This document shows, one piece after another, positions 1 through 5,352 of a stretch of 5,353 nt of DNA; the first letter of the stretch is position 1, and every line of letters starts with the position of its first letter. The notes under the pieces were generated by a model. That model was not told where the DNA came from and did no database searches. It saw only the letters and a program-made list of their open reading frames with translations. Position numbers and translations under genes: made by a program. The DNA is taken from NCBI GenBank assembly GCA_004299465.1, contig SCST01000028.1, forward strand, positions 1 through 5,353, read 5' to 3'. The stretch is from Methylovulum sp. Lineage in GTDB: Bacteria; Pseudomonadota; Gammaproteobacteria; Methylococcales; Methylomonadaceae.

Positions 1-22
1 GGTAGTCCCTACAAATCAATGC
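1..22 (+). repeat. IS terminal inverted repeat, transposase 3' side
   Basis: This end begins GGTAGTCCCTACAAATCAAT and is repeated in reverse complement at 1149-1170 with a single mismatch at its fifth base (G here, A in the other copy). It lies downstream of the transposase stop, so it is the right end relative to transposase direction. The first base of the window coincides with the first base of the repeat. Confidence 0.93.
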
Positions 23-100
23 AGGTTGATTTTTATCAAGGAGTTACCGAAATAGGCATCACGAATAAGAACCGCCAAGTTAATGCCGCTTGAGTCAATC

Positions 101-1088
101 CTATTGCCATATCCGGTGTTCGATGCGTCCATTTTTTTGGAACCGTGACACGCCAGGCAGTGCAAGTGGTTGCCTTAAGCTTTTATGCGGGCATCGATAG
201 TTATAGTCATAGAGATTAATCCAAAGGGTATCCGTAAAATGGGCTTTCTTTTTGCAATACCCCCATGTTTTTCTTTGTAAATAAGACACCCGTTGCCGTA
301 ACGTCAGATTAAACCGCTCAACACAGAGGTGTTTTGGGTTTTTCCTTTAAAATCGTTTTCAGTTCCTTTGACAAAACACTTCTTGACGGTGACTAAACGC
401 CTCTTTACCCTTTTCTTAACGATTTGTAGATAAACAGAGTCACTGTGGCCCGTGAATACCGATTGTAGCGCATTCTTGTAAGCGGCCAGCTTGTCGGTTG
501 TCCCCTTTAATGGCATCATCCGGGACAGCTTGCCGATGTAGTCTTTTATGCGTGTCACCCGCTGGGTTGCGGTGTGCGTGGTTCGACTGCCGAGTTCAAA
601 GTTTAGCCAAAAGCGGGAGTCCGCTTCAAAGCCAACACATACCCACAACGTGTTGTTTTTGTTTCTCAAAAAGGACCACAGCTCATCCATCTGTATAAAC
701 AACACGGTCAAGGTTATCGATAAGCAGATAAGGTCATGAAATAGATTGGCTTTCTTGCTCACTCCCCGCTGCCATGTGGCAATGGTTCGAGGGTCTTTGA
801 GCAACATACCCGCTATGGCATCAGCCGATAAGCCATAGCAGCCCAGCTTACACATTTGCTCGTATTCTTTGAAGCTGCCATGCTTGCCACACGATCACAG
901 AAACCCGTTTCAGAAAAGCGGTGCTTGCCTTCCCCGCAGTTAAACATCTGCTGCACCACGCCATCATTCTTGGTGGTGCAAGTCCCGTCTTTGGTAATGT
1001 GGCTCTCCAAAGATTGATAGCAAGGACAGCTGCGTCTGGGGCAAAATAGCGTTGATTCAATATTAAGTGGGGTGGGGGCGGAGTTCAT
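101..1088 (-). pseudogene. IS1-family transposase, broken by two frameshifts
   Basis: Transposases of this family cut and join the ends of their element with a DDE catalytic triad. Three consecutive minus-strand frames together give about 327 residues. The first piece (1088 to about 892) holds a zinc ribbon with C16, C21, C51 and H56. The second (about 891 to 327) starts GKHGSFKEYEQM, then has a helix-turn-helix (GLSADAIAGMLLKDPRTIATW) and two catalytic Asp in FIQMDELWSF and TTDKLAAYKN. The third (about 326 to 101) holds the catalytic Glu and conserved basic stretch CVERFNLTLRQR and ends RIEHRIWQ. Each junction behaves like one lost base, near 892 and near 326. The ATG at 1088 follows an in-frame stop and lacks an obvious Shine-Dalgarno, so the start is less sure than the gene. 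Assembly error could mimic the frameshifts; programmed shifting is unlikely because no slippery heptamer sits at either junction. Confidence 0.88.
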
Positions 1089-1148
1089 GCCATAAGTGCT
1101 GCAAAGTTTGGCGCTGCACTATGTCAAAAATCGCTCATGAATGCCACC

Positions 1149-1170
1149 GCATTGATTTGTAGGGATTACC
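1149..1170 (-). repeat. IS terminal inverted repeat, transposase 5' side
   Basis: Read on the minus strand this end begins GGTAATCCCTACAAATCAAT and pairs with 1-22 over 22 bases with one mismatch. It lies about 60 bases upstream of the transposase start at 1088. Sequence similarity between the two ends stops directly after this stretch, which marks the boundary of the element. Confidence 0.93.
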
Positions 1171-1395
1171 CATTTTCTAATGTGACAAAAATACAACCCC
1201 ACTTTAATAAAACCTTCATTCAATAGTTACCGTTTTGTAACAATAAATTGCTATTTTCAACGGTATCAACTTATTGGAAAAGCCAGAATGGTATTGCATT
1301 ATTGCCCAGGCTGGTTATCAGGTACGCATTTGGAGACTCGCGATAGCAAGGAAATTGGTAGTTGTTGGATCAAACACATTGGCTTATAGCCTGAG
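1171..1395. other. Intergenic flank of the IS with no recognisable gene
   Basis: I see no supported gene here. A plus-strand frame is open from 1247 to the TAG at 1406-1408 (about 53 codons, containing EKPEWYC and AQAGYQVRIWRLA) but has no ATG, no ribosome binding site and no family I recognise; it could be a gene remnant or chance. An imperfect inverted repeat, GTTACCGTT at 1226-1234 and AACGGTATC at 1259-1267, has one mismatch in nine and a 24-base spacer. A shorter GTTAC/GTAAC pair at 1226-1241 competes with it. The first 80 bases are AT-rich. Confidence 0.5.
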
Positions 1396-1437
1396 TTTGC
1401 GCAAATAGTCTAATAATTGACGCGGAACTTGCGCAAA
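1396..1437. promoter_or_regulatory. Paired TTGCGCAA palindromes around promoter P1, possible operators
   Basis: TTTGCGCAAA at 1396-1405 is a perfect 10-bp palindrome lying 11 bases upstream of the -35. TTGCGCAAA at 1429-1437 repeats it and sits between the -35 and -10 of P1. Their centres are 32 bp apart, about three helical turns, so two dimers of one regulator could lie on the same DNA face. A factor bound at the inner copy would be expected to block RNA polymerase. The regulator is not identifiable from this sequence. Confidence 0.45.
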
Positions 1438-1445
1438 AATATAAT
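1417..1445 (+). promoter_or_regulatory. Strong sigma70-type promoter P1 upstream of the PAP2-glycosyltransferase operon
   Basis: TTGACG (1417-1422) and a perfect TATAAT (1440-1445) are separated by exactly 17 bases, which is 11 of 12 consensus positions at ideal spacing. Transcription would start near 1452 and run toward the PAP2 gene, leaving a leader of about 220 bases. No gene of its own lies between it and 1672, apart from a trivial eight-codon frame at 1454-1480 that starts almost at the predicted first base. It is the best promoter match in the window, so the operon is its likely target, although a small leader RNA is also possible. Confidence 0.72.
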
Positions 1446-1456
1446 GCAATTCCATG

Positions 1457-1466
1457 GTAAGCTTAC
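1457..1466. promoter_or_regulatory. Ten-base palindrome just downstream of the predicted P1 start
   Basis: GTAAGCTTAC is a perfect palindrome at about +6 to +15 relative to the predicted P1 transcription start. Its sequence is unrelated to the TTGCGCAA pair. It may be an additional operator or chance. Confidence 0.22.
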
Positions 1467-1509
1467 ATTTTAGGGTGTGAGTCAGCCTACTTATCCCCTT
1501 CAGGCAAAT

Positions 1510-1549
1510 CTGTCACGAAATGGTAAACAAAACTTAACTTCCTTGTCAC
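1510..1549 (+). promoter_or_regulatory. CTGTCAC/TTGTCAC direct repeat resembling spread Pho-box units
   Basis: CTGTCAC (1510-1516) and TTGTCAC (1543-1549) resemble the CTGTCAT half-unit of PhoB sites and start exactly 33 bp apart, or three 11-bp steps. The units at the two intermediate 11-bp steps (TGGTAAA, ACTTAAC) keep only three of seven consensus positions each. A genuine Pho box needs adjacent good units, so this is a suggestion only. It would be biologically plausible for a phosphatase operon. Confidence 0.2.
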
Positions 1550-1572
1550 AGAAGAACTTTAATCTTTATCCT
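1543..1572 (+). promoter_or_regulatory. Weaker second promoter candidate P2
   Basis: TTGTCA (1543-1548) matches the -35 consensus at five of six positions and TATCCT (1567-1572) matches the -10 at four of six, with an 18-base spacer. Transcription would begin near 1579, ahead of both leader hairpins. The -35 is part of the downstream TTGTCAC repeat, so activation through that repeat is conceivable. Confidence 0.3.
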
Positions 1573-1597
1573 GAAAGTAAAGAACAATAACTAAAAC

Positions 1598-1616
1598 TGA
1601 AAATCGACGATTTTCA
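1598..1616. promoter_or_regulatory. Perfect 19-bp palindrome TGAAAATCGACGATTTTCA
   Basis: Nine-base arms flank a single central A, so as DNA it is a strong operator-like dyad. As RNA it would fold into an eight-pair stem with a GAC loop. It lies in the leader of the PAP2 operon, about 20 bases downstream of the P2 start and 56 bases before the start codon. It is not followed by a real U-run, so I do not call it a terminator. Confidence 0.5.
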
Positions 1617-1617
1617 T

Positions 1618-1649
1618 TTCTGCAAAAGCACAACGCCACTTTCGCAGAA
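1618..1649 (+). promoter_or_regulatory. Leader hairpin just ahead of the PAP2 ribosome binding site
   Basis: TTCTGC (1618-1623) pairs with GCAGAA (1644-1649). After a one-by-one mismatch, AAAG pairs with CTTT, leaving a 10-base loop. The hairpin ends nine bases before the Shine-Dalgarno and directly follows the 1598-1616 dyad. It may insulate or modulate ribosome access. It matches no riboswitch class I can name. Confidence 0.35.
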
Positions 1650-1658
1650 CTTTCACTG

Positions 1659-1664
1659 AGAGGA
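1659..1664 (+). promoter_or_regulatory. Ribosome binding site of the PAP2 gene
   Basis: AGAGGA lies seven bases before the ATG at 1672. It is the strongest Shine-Dalgarno in the window and fixes the start codon of the first operon gene. Confidence 0.8.
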
Positions 1665-1671
1665 TAACAAA

Positions 1672-2193
1672 ATGAAATTACTGCTTTCCATACACAAATA
1701 CGATGTCTTCATGTTCACTTGGCTGGTTAACGCCAGAATGCACGGAACATTAACCCATTTCAGCCGATTCCTGTCAAAAACCGGGGATGGCCAGCTCTAT
1801 ACGGTCATTATCGGCTTGTTATATTTCAGTGAAGGTTTTGAAAGCCCATTTTTGCAAGCTATCCTGCTGGCATTTTTGTTGGAAAGACCCCTTTATTTTT
1901 TGTTAAAAAACGGCTTCAAGCGCAATCGCCCGGAAGCCGCTTTAAAAAACTTCCGCAGTATTATTACACCCTCAGATAAATTCAGCTTTCCATCCGGACA
2001 TACCTCTGCAGCATTCATGATGGCGACGCTGCTTGGCTATTTTCTGCCTTCTTTGATGATTCCTCTTTATTGCTGGGCATCGCTGGTTGGCTTCTCACGC
2101 GTTGTACTGGGCGTACATTTTCCGACAGACACCTTAGTCGGCGTTATTTTGGGCATCAGCACCGCATTTTTTAGTTTGGGACAAGTTATATAA
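1672..2193 (+). CDS. PAP2-family membrane lipid phosphatase
   Basis: PAP2 enzymes remove phosphate from lipid phosphates such as phosphatidate or undecaprenyl diphosphate at the membrane, through a histidine intermediate. The 173-residue protein carries the whole three-part signature: K79-x6-R86-P87, then P107-S-G-H110, then S142-R143-x5-H149-x3-D153, with H110 and H149 the expected acid/base and nucleophile. Hydrophobic stretches near residues 42-53, 60-78, 112-130, 131-147 and 155-170 suggest five or six membrane spans, with no separate signal peptide. The length is at the short end for the family but looks complete. The start is supported by AGAGGA seven bases upstream. The stop TAA shares its last base with the ATG of the glycosyltransferase, so the two are probably translated together. 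Substrate cannot be told from sequence; a carrier-lipid or glycolipid precursor is favoured by the neighbour. The family assignment is firm. Confidence 0.93.
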   Translation: MKLLLSIHKYDVFMFTWLVNARMHGTLTHFSRFLSKTGDGQLYTVIIGLLYFSEGFESPFLQAILLAFLLERPLYFLLKNGFKRNRPEAALKNFRSIITPSDKFSFPSGHTSAAFMMATLLGYFLPSLMIPLYCWASLVGFSRVVLGVHFPTDTLVGVILGISTAFFSLGQVI

Positions 2194-3242
2194 TGAGAAT
2201 TTTTTACGGAGTTCAGGGCACCGGCAACGGTCATATCACTCGCGCAAGAGTCATGGCAAAAGAACTTTATGCGGCGGGAATGGATGTTACCTTCCAATTT
2301 ACCGGACGCCCGGCGGACAAATATTTTGATATGGACGTATTTAACGGTTACCAGTTACGTACGGGCTTGACGTTTAATACCGACAAAGGGCAAGTCAGCT
2401 ACCTGAAAACAGCGCGTGATGTCAAGCCGATTACCTTTATCAGGGACATAAACTCGCTAGATTTATCGGGCTACGATCTCGTTATTACCGATTTCGAGCC
2501 CGTTACGGCATGGGCGGCTAGGAAACAGAAAAAATCCGTTTTAGGTATCGGCCATCAGTATGCTTTTAATCACGGTATTCCCAAAGTAGGATCAGACCCT
2601 ATTGCCAATCAGGTCATGAAATATTTCGCACCAGCAGATACCAGCGTCGGTTTGCACTGGCATCATTTTGGCCAACCCATTTTGCCGCCTATTATCGAAA
2701 CACCGGAAACGCCCCGTAATATCATCAAAAATAAAATAATCGTTTATCTCCCCTTCGAAGATCAAAATGAAGTCGTCAAGATTTTAGCTCCCTTCGAAAA
2801 CTTTGATTTTCATATCTATTGCCCTGAAGTCGTTGAGTCTAAATTTGGCCACATCGTCTGCAACCCTTTGTCGCGCACAGGATTTCAAAAAGACTTGTAT
2901 GATTGCGCCGGTATTATCAGCAATGCAGGATTTGAATTGGCGAGTGAAGCGTTACAATTGGGCAAAAAAATCCTGGCCAAGCCCTTGCACTCACAAATGG
3001 AACAGATCTCCAATGCAGCCGCATTAAAAGAGCTGGGATTCGGTCATACCATGACGGACATGGATAGCGCGGCTATTCAACACTGGCTGCACGACAATCA
3101 CGCCGTACACGTTACCTACCCTAATATCGCCAAGGTACTGGTTCAATGGATACAAGACGGCATGCCGCAGATGGATGGCGACTTTATTGAAAACATCTGG
3201 GATAGCGTCAACGTTTTAAAAGTCGATCTTTCAAAAATTTAA
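2193..3242 (+). CDS. GT-B glycosyltransferase, MJ1255/VC2487-like family
   Basis: This 349-residue protein has the two-domain outline of GT-B sugar transferases related in fold to MurG. The N-terminus MRIFYGVQGTGNGHITRA (1-18) is the glycine-rich, histidine-containing acceptor-side loop. The C-terminal part SNAGFELASEALQLGKKILA (243-262), followed by PLHSQMEQISNA (264-275), is the nucleotide-sugar binding segment of such enzymes. It has no signal peptide or membrane span, so it is probably cytosolic and may associate with the membrane. From family memory I place it with the MJ1255/VC2487 group, whose donor and acceptor are, to my knowledge, not well defined. Its ATG overlaps the PAP2 stop (TAATG), and only a weak GGGA lies 11 bases upstream, which points to coupled translation. 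A terminator follows 16 bases after the stop. A role with the phosphatase in glycolipid or lipid-linked sugar metabolism is inference. Confidence 0.88.
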   Translation: MRIFYGVQGTGNGHITRARVMAKELYAAGMDVTFQFTGRPADKYFDMDVFNGYQLRTGLTFNTDKGQVSYLKTARDVKPITFIRDINSLDLSGYDLVITDFEPVTAWAARKQKKSVLGIGHQYAFNHGIPKVGSDPIANQVMKYFAPADTSVGLHWHHFGQPILPPIIETPETPRNIIKNKIIVYLPFEDQNEVVKILAPFENFDFHIYCPEVVESKFGHIVCNPLSRTGFQKDLYDCAGIISNAGFELASEALQLGKKILAKPLHSQMEQISNAAALKELGFGHTMTDMDSAAIQHWLHDNHAVHVTYPNIAKVLVQWIQDGMPQMDGDFIENIWDSVNVLKVDLSKI

Positions 3243-3257
3243 TCGCTAATACAGCGC

Positions 3258-3283
3258 AAGGGTGAGCGATCACCCTTTATTTT
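3258..3283 (+). terminator. Rho-independent terminator of the PAP2-glycosyltransferase operon
   Basis: AAGGGTGA (3258-3265) and TCACCCTT (3270-3277) form a perfect eight-pair stem with a GCGA loop, followed by TATTTT. It starts 16 bases after the glycosyltransferase stop. The 3' arm and tail contain the stop codon of the convergent minus-strand gene (3277-3279). In the minus direction the stem is not followed by a U-run, so it should terminate mainly plus-strand transcription. Confidence 0.85.
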
Positions 3284-5139
3284 ATAAACGGATCGACACA
3301 GCTCTCGTTATCGGCTTGTGCATTCAGCATGAGCCTATAGATTGAAATGACGTTACTGACCTTCAATGTTTTCTCAGGCTTTCCGAAAATATAGCCTTGC
3401 GCCAAATCAACGCCCATTTCCTGTAGTTTTGTAACCACTTCAGGACTTTCAACAAACTCTGCAATGGTTTTTTTACCCAGTTTTGTCGCGATTTCAACGA
3501 TAGACCTGACCAGCACCTGGTCCGTTTCATCATTAATCAGGTTTTGAATAAATTGACCATCAATTTTGATGTAATCAACAGGAAATTTCTTAAGGTAATT
3601 AAACGAGCAAAAACCGGCGCCAAAATCGTCTAATGCGAATTTACAGCCCAATGCCCTTATTTTTAAAATCATGTTCCTGGTTTGCTCAAAATTATCAACC
3701 GCCGCTGTTTCCGTGATTTCAAACATCAATCGGCTAGGCTCCACCCAGGTCATGTCCAGCTTGGCTTTAATCACGGATAGCAATGAGGTGTCCTGGAATG
3801 CCACGCTGGATAGGTTAACCGCCAGTGAAACATGCGCCATAAAATCCGGCAATGCGGCAAGATAGTCAATTGCATTTTCAACAACCCATAAATCGACACT
3901 GTGAATCAAACCCATTCTTTCCGCAACGGGAATGAATACGGCAGGCCCTATCGCCTCGTCATCGTCCTTCCCTTGCATTCTCAGCAAGACTTCGTAATGA
4001 GAGATGCGCTCGCTATGAAGCTCAATCACCGGTTGGAAAAGCAGGAAAAAATTACTTTCAATCAATGACGACCTGATTAACGGCGCCCAATACACATCAT
4101 GTTGCCTTTCGAGAACGCCACTGTCCCTGTCGTTATATTCCCAGACCATGTTCCGGCCATTCTCTTTAGCCATTCTGCAAGCCTGGCGAGCACGGGAGAT
4201 CAGGTCGCTGGGATGATAAACGGCCTTGTCGCTATGCAATGAAGCGACGCCTATGGAAACTGTTGAGTTATAAACAACATCATCGACGAAAAACCTGAAA
4301 TCATCGAGCTCTCTCCTTATTTTTTCAGCAAACTGTTGCGCTTCACCGGCGTTTTGGTTGTCCAGGTAAAGGCAAAACTCATCCGAGCCTATTCTCGTGA
4401 AACAATAGGTTTTATTGACCAGCGTCCTGATAGCGGCGACCACTTCCACAATGAGCCTGTCGCCGACCTCATAACCTTCCAGCTCGTTGATCAGGCTAAA
4501 CCTATCAATATCGATATACAGCAGCGCACCATTTTGCGGCAGCTTTTTATTGCGTTTAAGAATGATCCACAAGTGCCGCTCAAAATTTTGTCGATTAAGC
4601 AAGCCTGTCAATTCATCGTGTGCAATCAGGTATTTTAACTTTGCGTCAACAACTTTTCTTTCCGCCAATTCGCTCATCAGCAATTCTTTATTCATATAGC
4701 GCAGACAGCGCTCCTGCTTTATTGCCAACTGAAAATTAATCGCCGTCAATAATTCGGCGTTGTTTAAAGGCAATTCCAGGTAATGAATCAAACCGCCGGC
4801 CTGGACCCTGCCAAACAGGGCGCCCAATTCACACTCCAGCCGCTGCTTCTGCCGGGAGCCTAAAATAATCATTGGAACGATATAGGCATCCTGCCCGCAA
4901 GCCAGCGTTTTACACATATCCACGATTTGGCATTCAGGCAGGTGTTCGCTGATAATCAATATGCCGACTGCCTCAGGCTGCCTGTAATAGGGGCGAAGTG
5001 TCTCGTAGACGCTATTTCCGTTATGGACAATGCGAAGATCCGAAAACCCGTTATCACTAAGGCAATGTGCTATATTTTGAACGATGTCCGGATTATTTTC
5101 GGCGATAATGATCATTCTTTCTTTTGCACTATTCTTCAT
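3277..5139 (-). CDS. Pseudoreceiver-GGDEF-EAL protein, probable c-di-GMP phosphodiesterase
   Basis: The 620-residue soluble protein should act on the second messenger c-di-GMP. Residues 9-135 resemble a response-regulator receiver but lack its chemistry: the acidic pocket is E14-N15, S64 stands at the phosphoacceptor Asp position (SEHLP for DxxMP), and L123 replaces the conserved Lys (YLELP). A helical linker (about 138-172) leads to a GGDEF domain (about 173-333) with HDELTGLLNR, the metal-binding IDID at 209-212, GSDEF at 251-255 in place of GGDEF, and no RxxD inhibitory site. The EAL domain (about 350-595) has EVL at 383-385 and keeps E383, N442, E474, D504-D505, K525, E561 and Q581, so hydrolysis is likely. 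The cyclase site may be weak or serve only to bind GTP. The ATG at 5139 has AGGT nine bases upstream; the ATG at residue 9 is an alternative. It is transcribed toward the PAP2 operon and its stop codon lies in that operon's terminator. Confidence 0.92.
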   Translation of the reverse strand: MKNSAKERMIIIAENNPDIVQNIAHCLSDNGFSDLRIVHNGNSVYETLRPYYRQPEAVGILIISEHLPECQIVDMCKTLACGQDAYIVPMIILGSRQKQRLECELGALFGRVQAGGLIHYLELPLNNAELLTAINFQLAIKQERCLRYMNKELLMSELAERKVVDAKLKYLIAHDELTGLLNRQNFERHLWIILKRNKKLPQNGALLYIDIDRFSLINELEGYEVGDRLIVEVVAAIRTLVNKTYCFTRIGSDEFCLYLDNQNAGEAQQFAEKIRRELDDFRFFVDDVVYNSTVSIGVASLHSDKAVYHPSDLISRARQACRMAKENGRNMVWEYNDRDSGVLERQHDVYWAPLIRSSLIESNFFLLFQPVIELHSERISHYEVLLRMQGKDDDEAIGPAVFIPVAERMGLIHSVDLWVVENAIDYLAALPDFMAHVSLAVNLSSVAFQDTSLLSVIKAKLDMTWVEPSRLMFEITETAAVDNFEQTRNMILKIRALGCKFALDDFGAGFCSFNYLKKFPVDYIKIDGQFIQNLINDETDQVLVRSIVEIATKLGKKTIAEFVESPEVVTKLQEMGVDLAQGYIFGKPEKTLKVSNVISIYRLMLNAQADNESCVDPFIK

Positions 5140-5239
5140 AAAGCCAACCTGTCTTTTTTTGTGTCACTTAAATCCGCTTGTCCGGCGATAAATTTAATGT
5201 GAATATGGCGATTACTCTAGCATAAACAGAAAGCCCTGT

Positions 5240-5245
5240 ATTATA
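5240..5245 (-). promoter_or_regulatory. Possible -10 element for the GGDEF-EAL gene
   Basis: A perfect TATAAT on the minus strand lies about 100 bases ahead of the ATG at 5139, inside an 11-bp palindrome TGTATTATACA (5237-5247). No good -35 stands at 16-18 bases (AAATTC at 17), so the promoter would need an activator or another sigma contact, or the match is chance. The leader would be about 95 bases; I see no c-di-GMP riboswitch pattern in it. Confidence 0.35.
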
Positions 5246-5352
5246 CATGCCCCTGACATTCCGAATTTTCGAGAAAAGCCTCGAGCGCCTTATAACCTGC
5301 TGATTGCAACACTGAAACATGCCAATGATTCTGGGGCCCAGCCCAGGCTGGC
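5241..5352 (-). CDS. Possible 3' end of an upstream minus-strand gene, partial
   Basis: A minus-strand frame is open from the window edge to the TAA at 5243-5241, giving 36 residues that include GPQNHWHVSVLQSAGYKALE and end ENSECQGHV. About 40 percent of its codons start with G, typical of coding DNA, while the competing open frame ending at 5168 has few such codons and many Arg. I do not recognise the family, and a frame this short can be open by chance. If real, the gene ends about 100 bases before the GGDEF-EAL start on the same strand, and its stop overlaps the possible -10 element. Confidence 0.3.
   Translation of the reverse strand, partial: PAWAGPQNHWHVSVLQSAGYKALEAFLENSECQGHV
5331..5351. 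repeat. Overlapping GC-rich palindromes at the right edge
   Basis: CTGGGGCCCAG (5331-5341) is a palindrome around a central G, and CCAGCCCAGGCTGG (5338-5351) has six-base arms around CA. The two share bases and could form alternative hairpins. They may lie inside the partial frame described above. Their significance is unclear because the window ends two bases later. Confidence 0.35.

Larger units (their letters stand above)
1..1170 (-). mobile_element. Complete IS1-family insertion sequence, transposase decayed
   Basis: The element is bounded by inverted repeats that match at 21 of 22 positions, both starting GGTA as IS1-family ends usually start GGT. The inside is almost filled by one minus-strand transposase reading (1088 to 101) with the zinc ribbon, helix-turn-helix and DDE residues of the IS1 family. 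At about 1.17 kb it is longer than classical IS1 (about 0.77 kb) and fits the IS1 subgroups with a long single transposase. The transposase is split over three frames, so the copy is probably not autonomous, although its ends look intact and could be mobilised in trans. A target duplication cannot be tested because the left flank lies outside the window; the right flank begins CATTTTCTA. Confidence 0.88.

Noticed and set aside
318..345. A-rich run GGAAAAACCC (minus strand) upstream of the second transposase junction, as a programmed -1 frameshift site like that of IS1
   Set aside because: It does not form a proper slippery heptamer in the reading frame, and slipping there would replace the QNTS residues that normally precede the catalytic Glu region, whereas zero-frame reading keeps them up to the junction. 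A lost base is simpler.
498..739. Plus-strand frames opposite the transposase
   Set aside because: They are antisense to a clear transposase reading, lack ribosome binding sites and show no family features.
1304..1314. GCCCAGGCTGG shared with 5341-5351, as a flanking repeat or attachment site
   Set aside because: Eleven bases with no extension on either side is expected by chance among all pairs in 5 kb, and nothing between them resembles an integrated element.
1247..1408. Open plus-strand frame of about 53 codons beside the IS
   Set aside because: It has no ATG, no ribosome binding site and no recognisable motif, so I list it only as a description of the intergenic stretch and not as a gene.
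1454..1480. Eight-codon frame beginning near the predicted P1 start, as a leader peptide
   Set aside because: It is very short, has no ribosome binding site and no run of regulatory codons, so it does not look like an attenuator.
5180..5187. GGCGATAA as a sigma28 -10 element on the plus strand
   Set aside because: No TAAA-type -35 stands 11 bases upstream and no plus-strand gene follows before the window ends.
5140..5240. c-di-GMP riboswitch in the leader of the GGDEF-EAL gene
   Set aside because: The leader lacks the conserved GEMM core and paired stems, and only an ACAG/CTGT mini-hairpin is visible.
5236..5251. LexA-type SOS box around CTGTATTATACATG
   Set aside because: The right half lacks the required CAG at the correct spacing. 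It is better described as an 11-bp palindrome over a possible -10.
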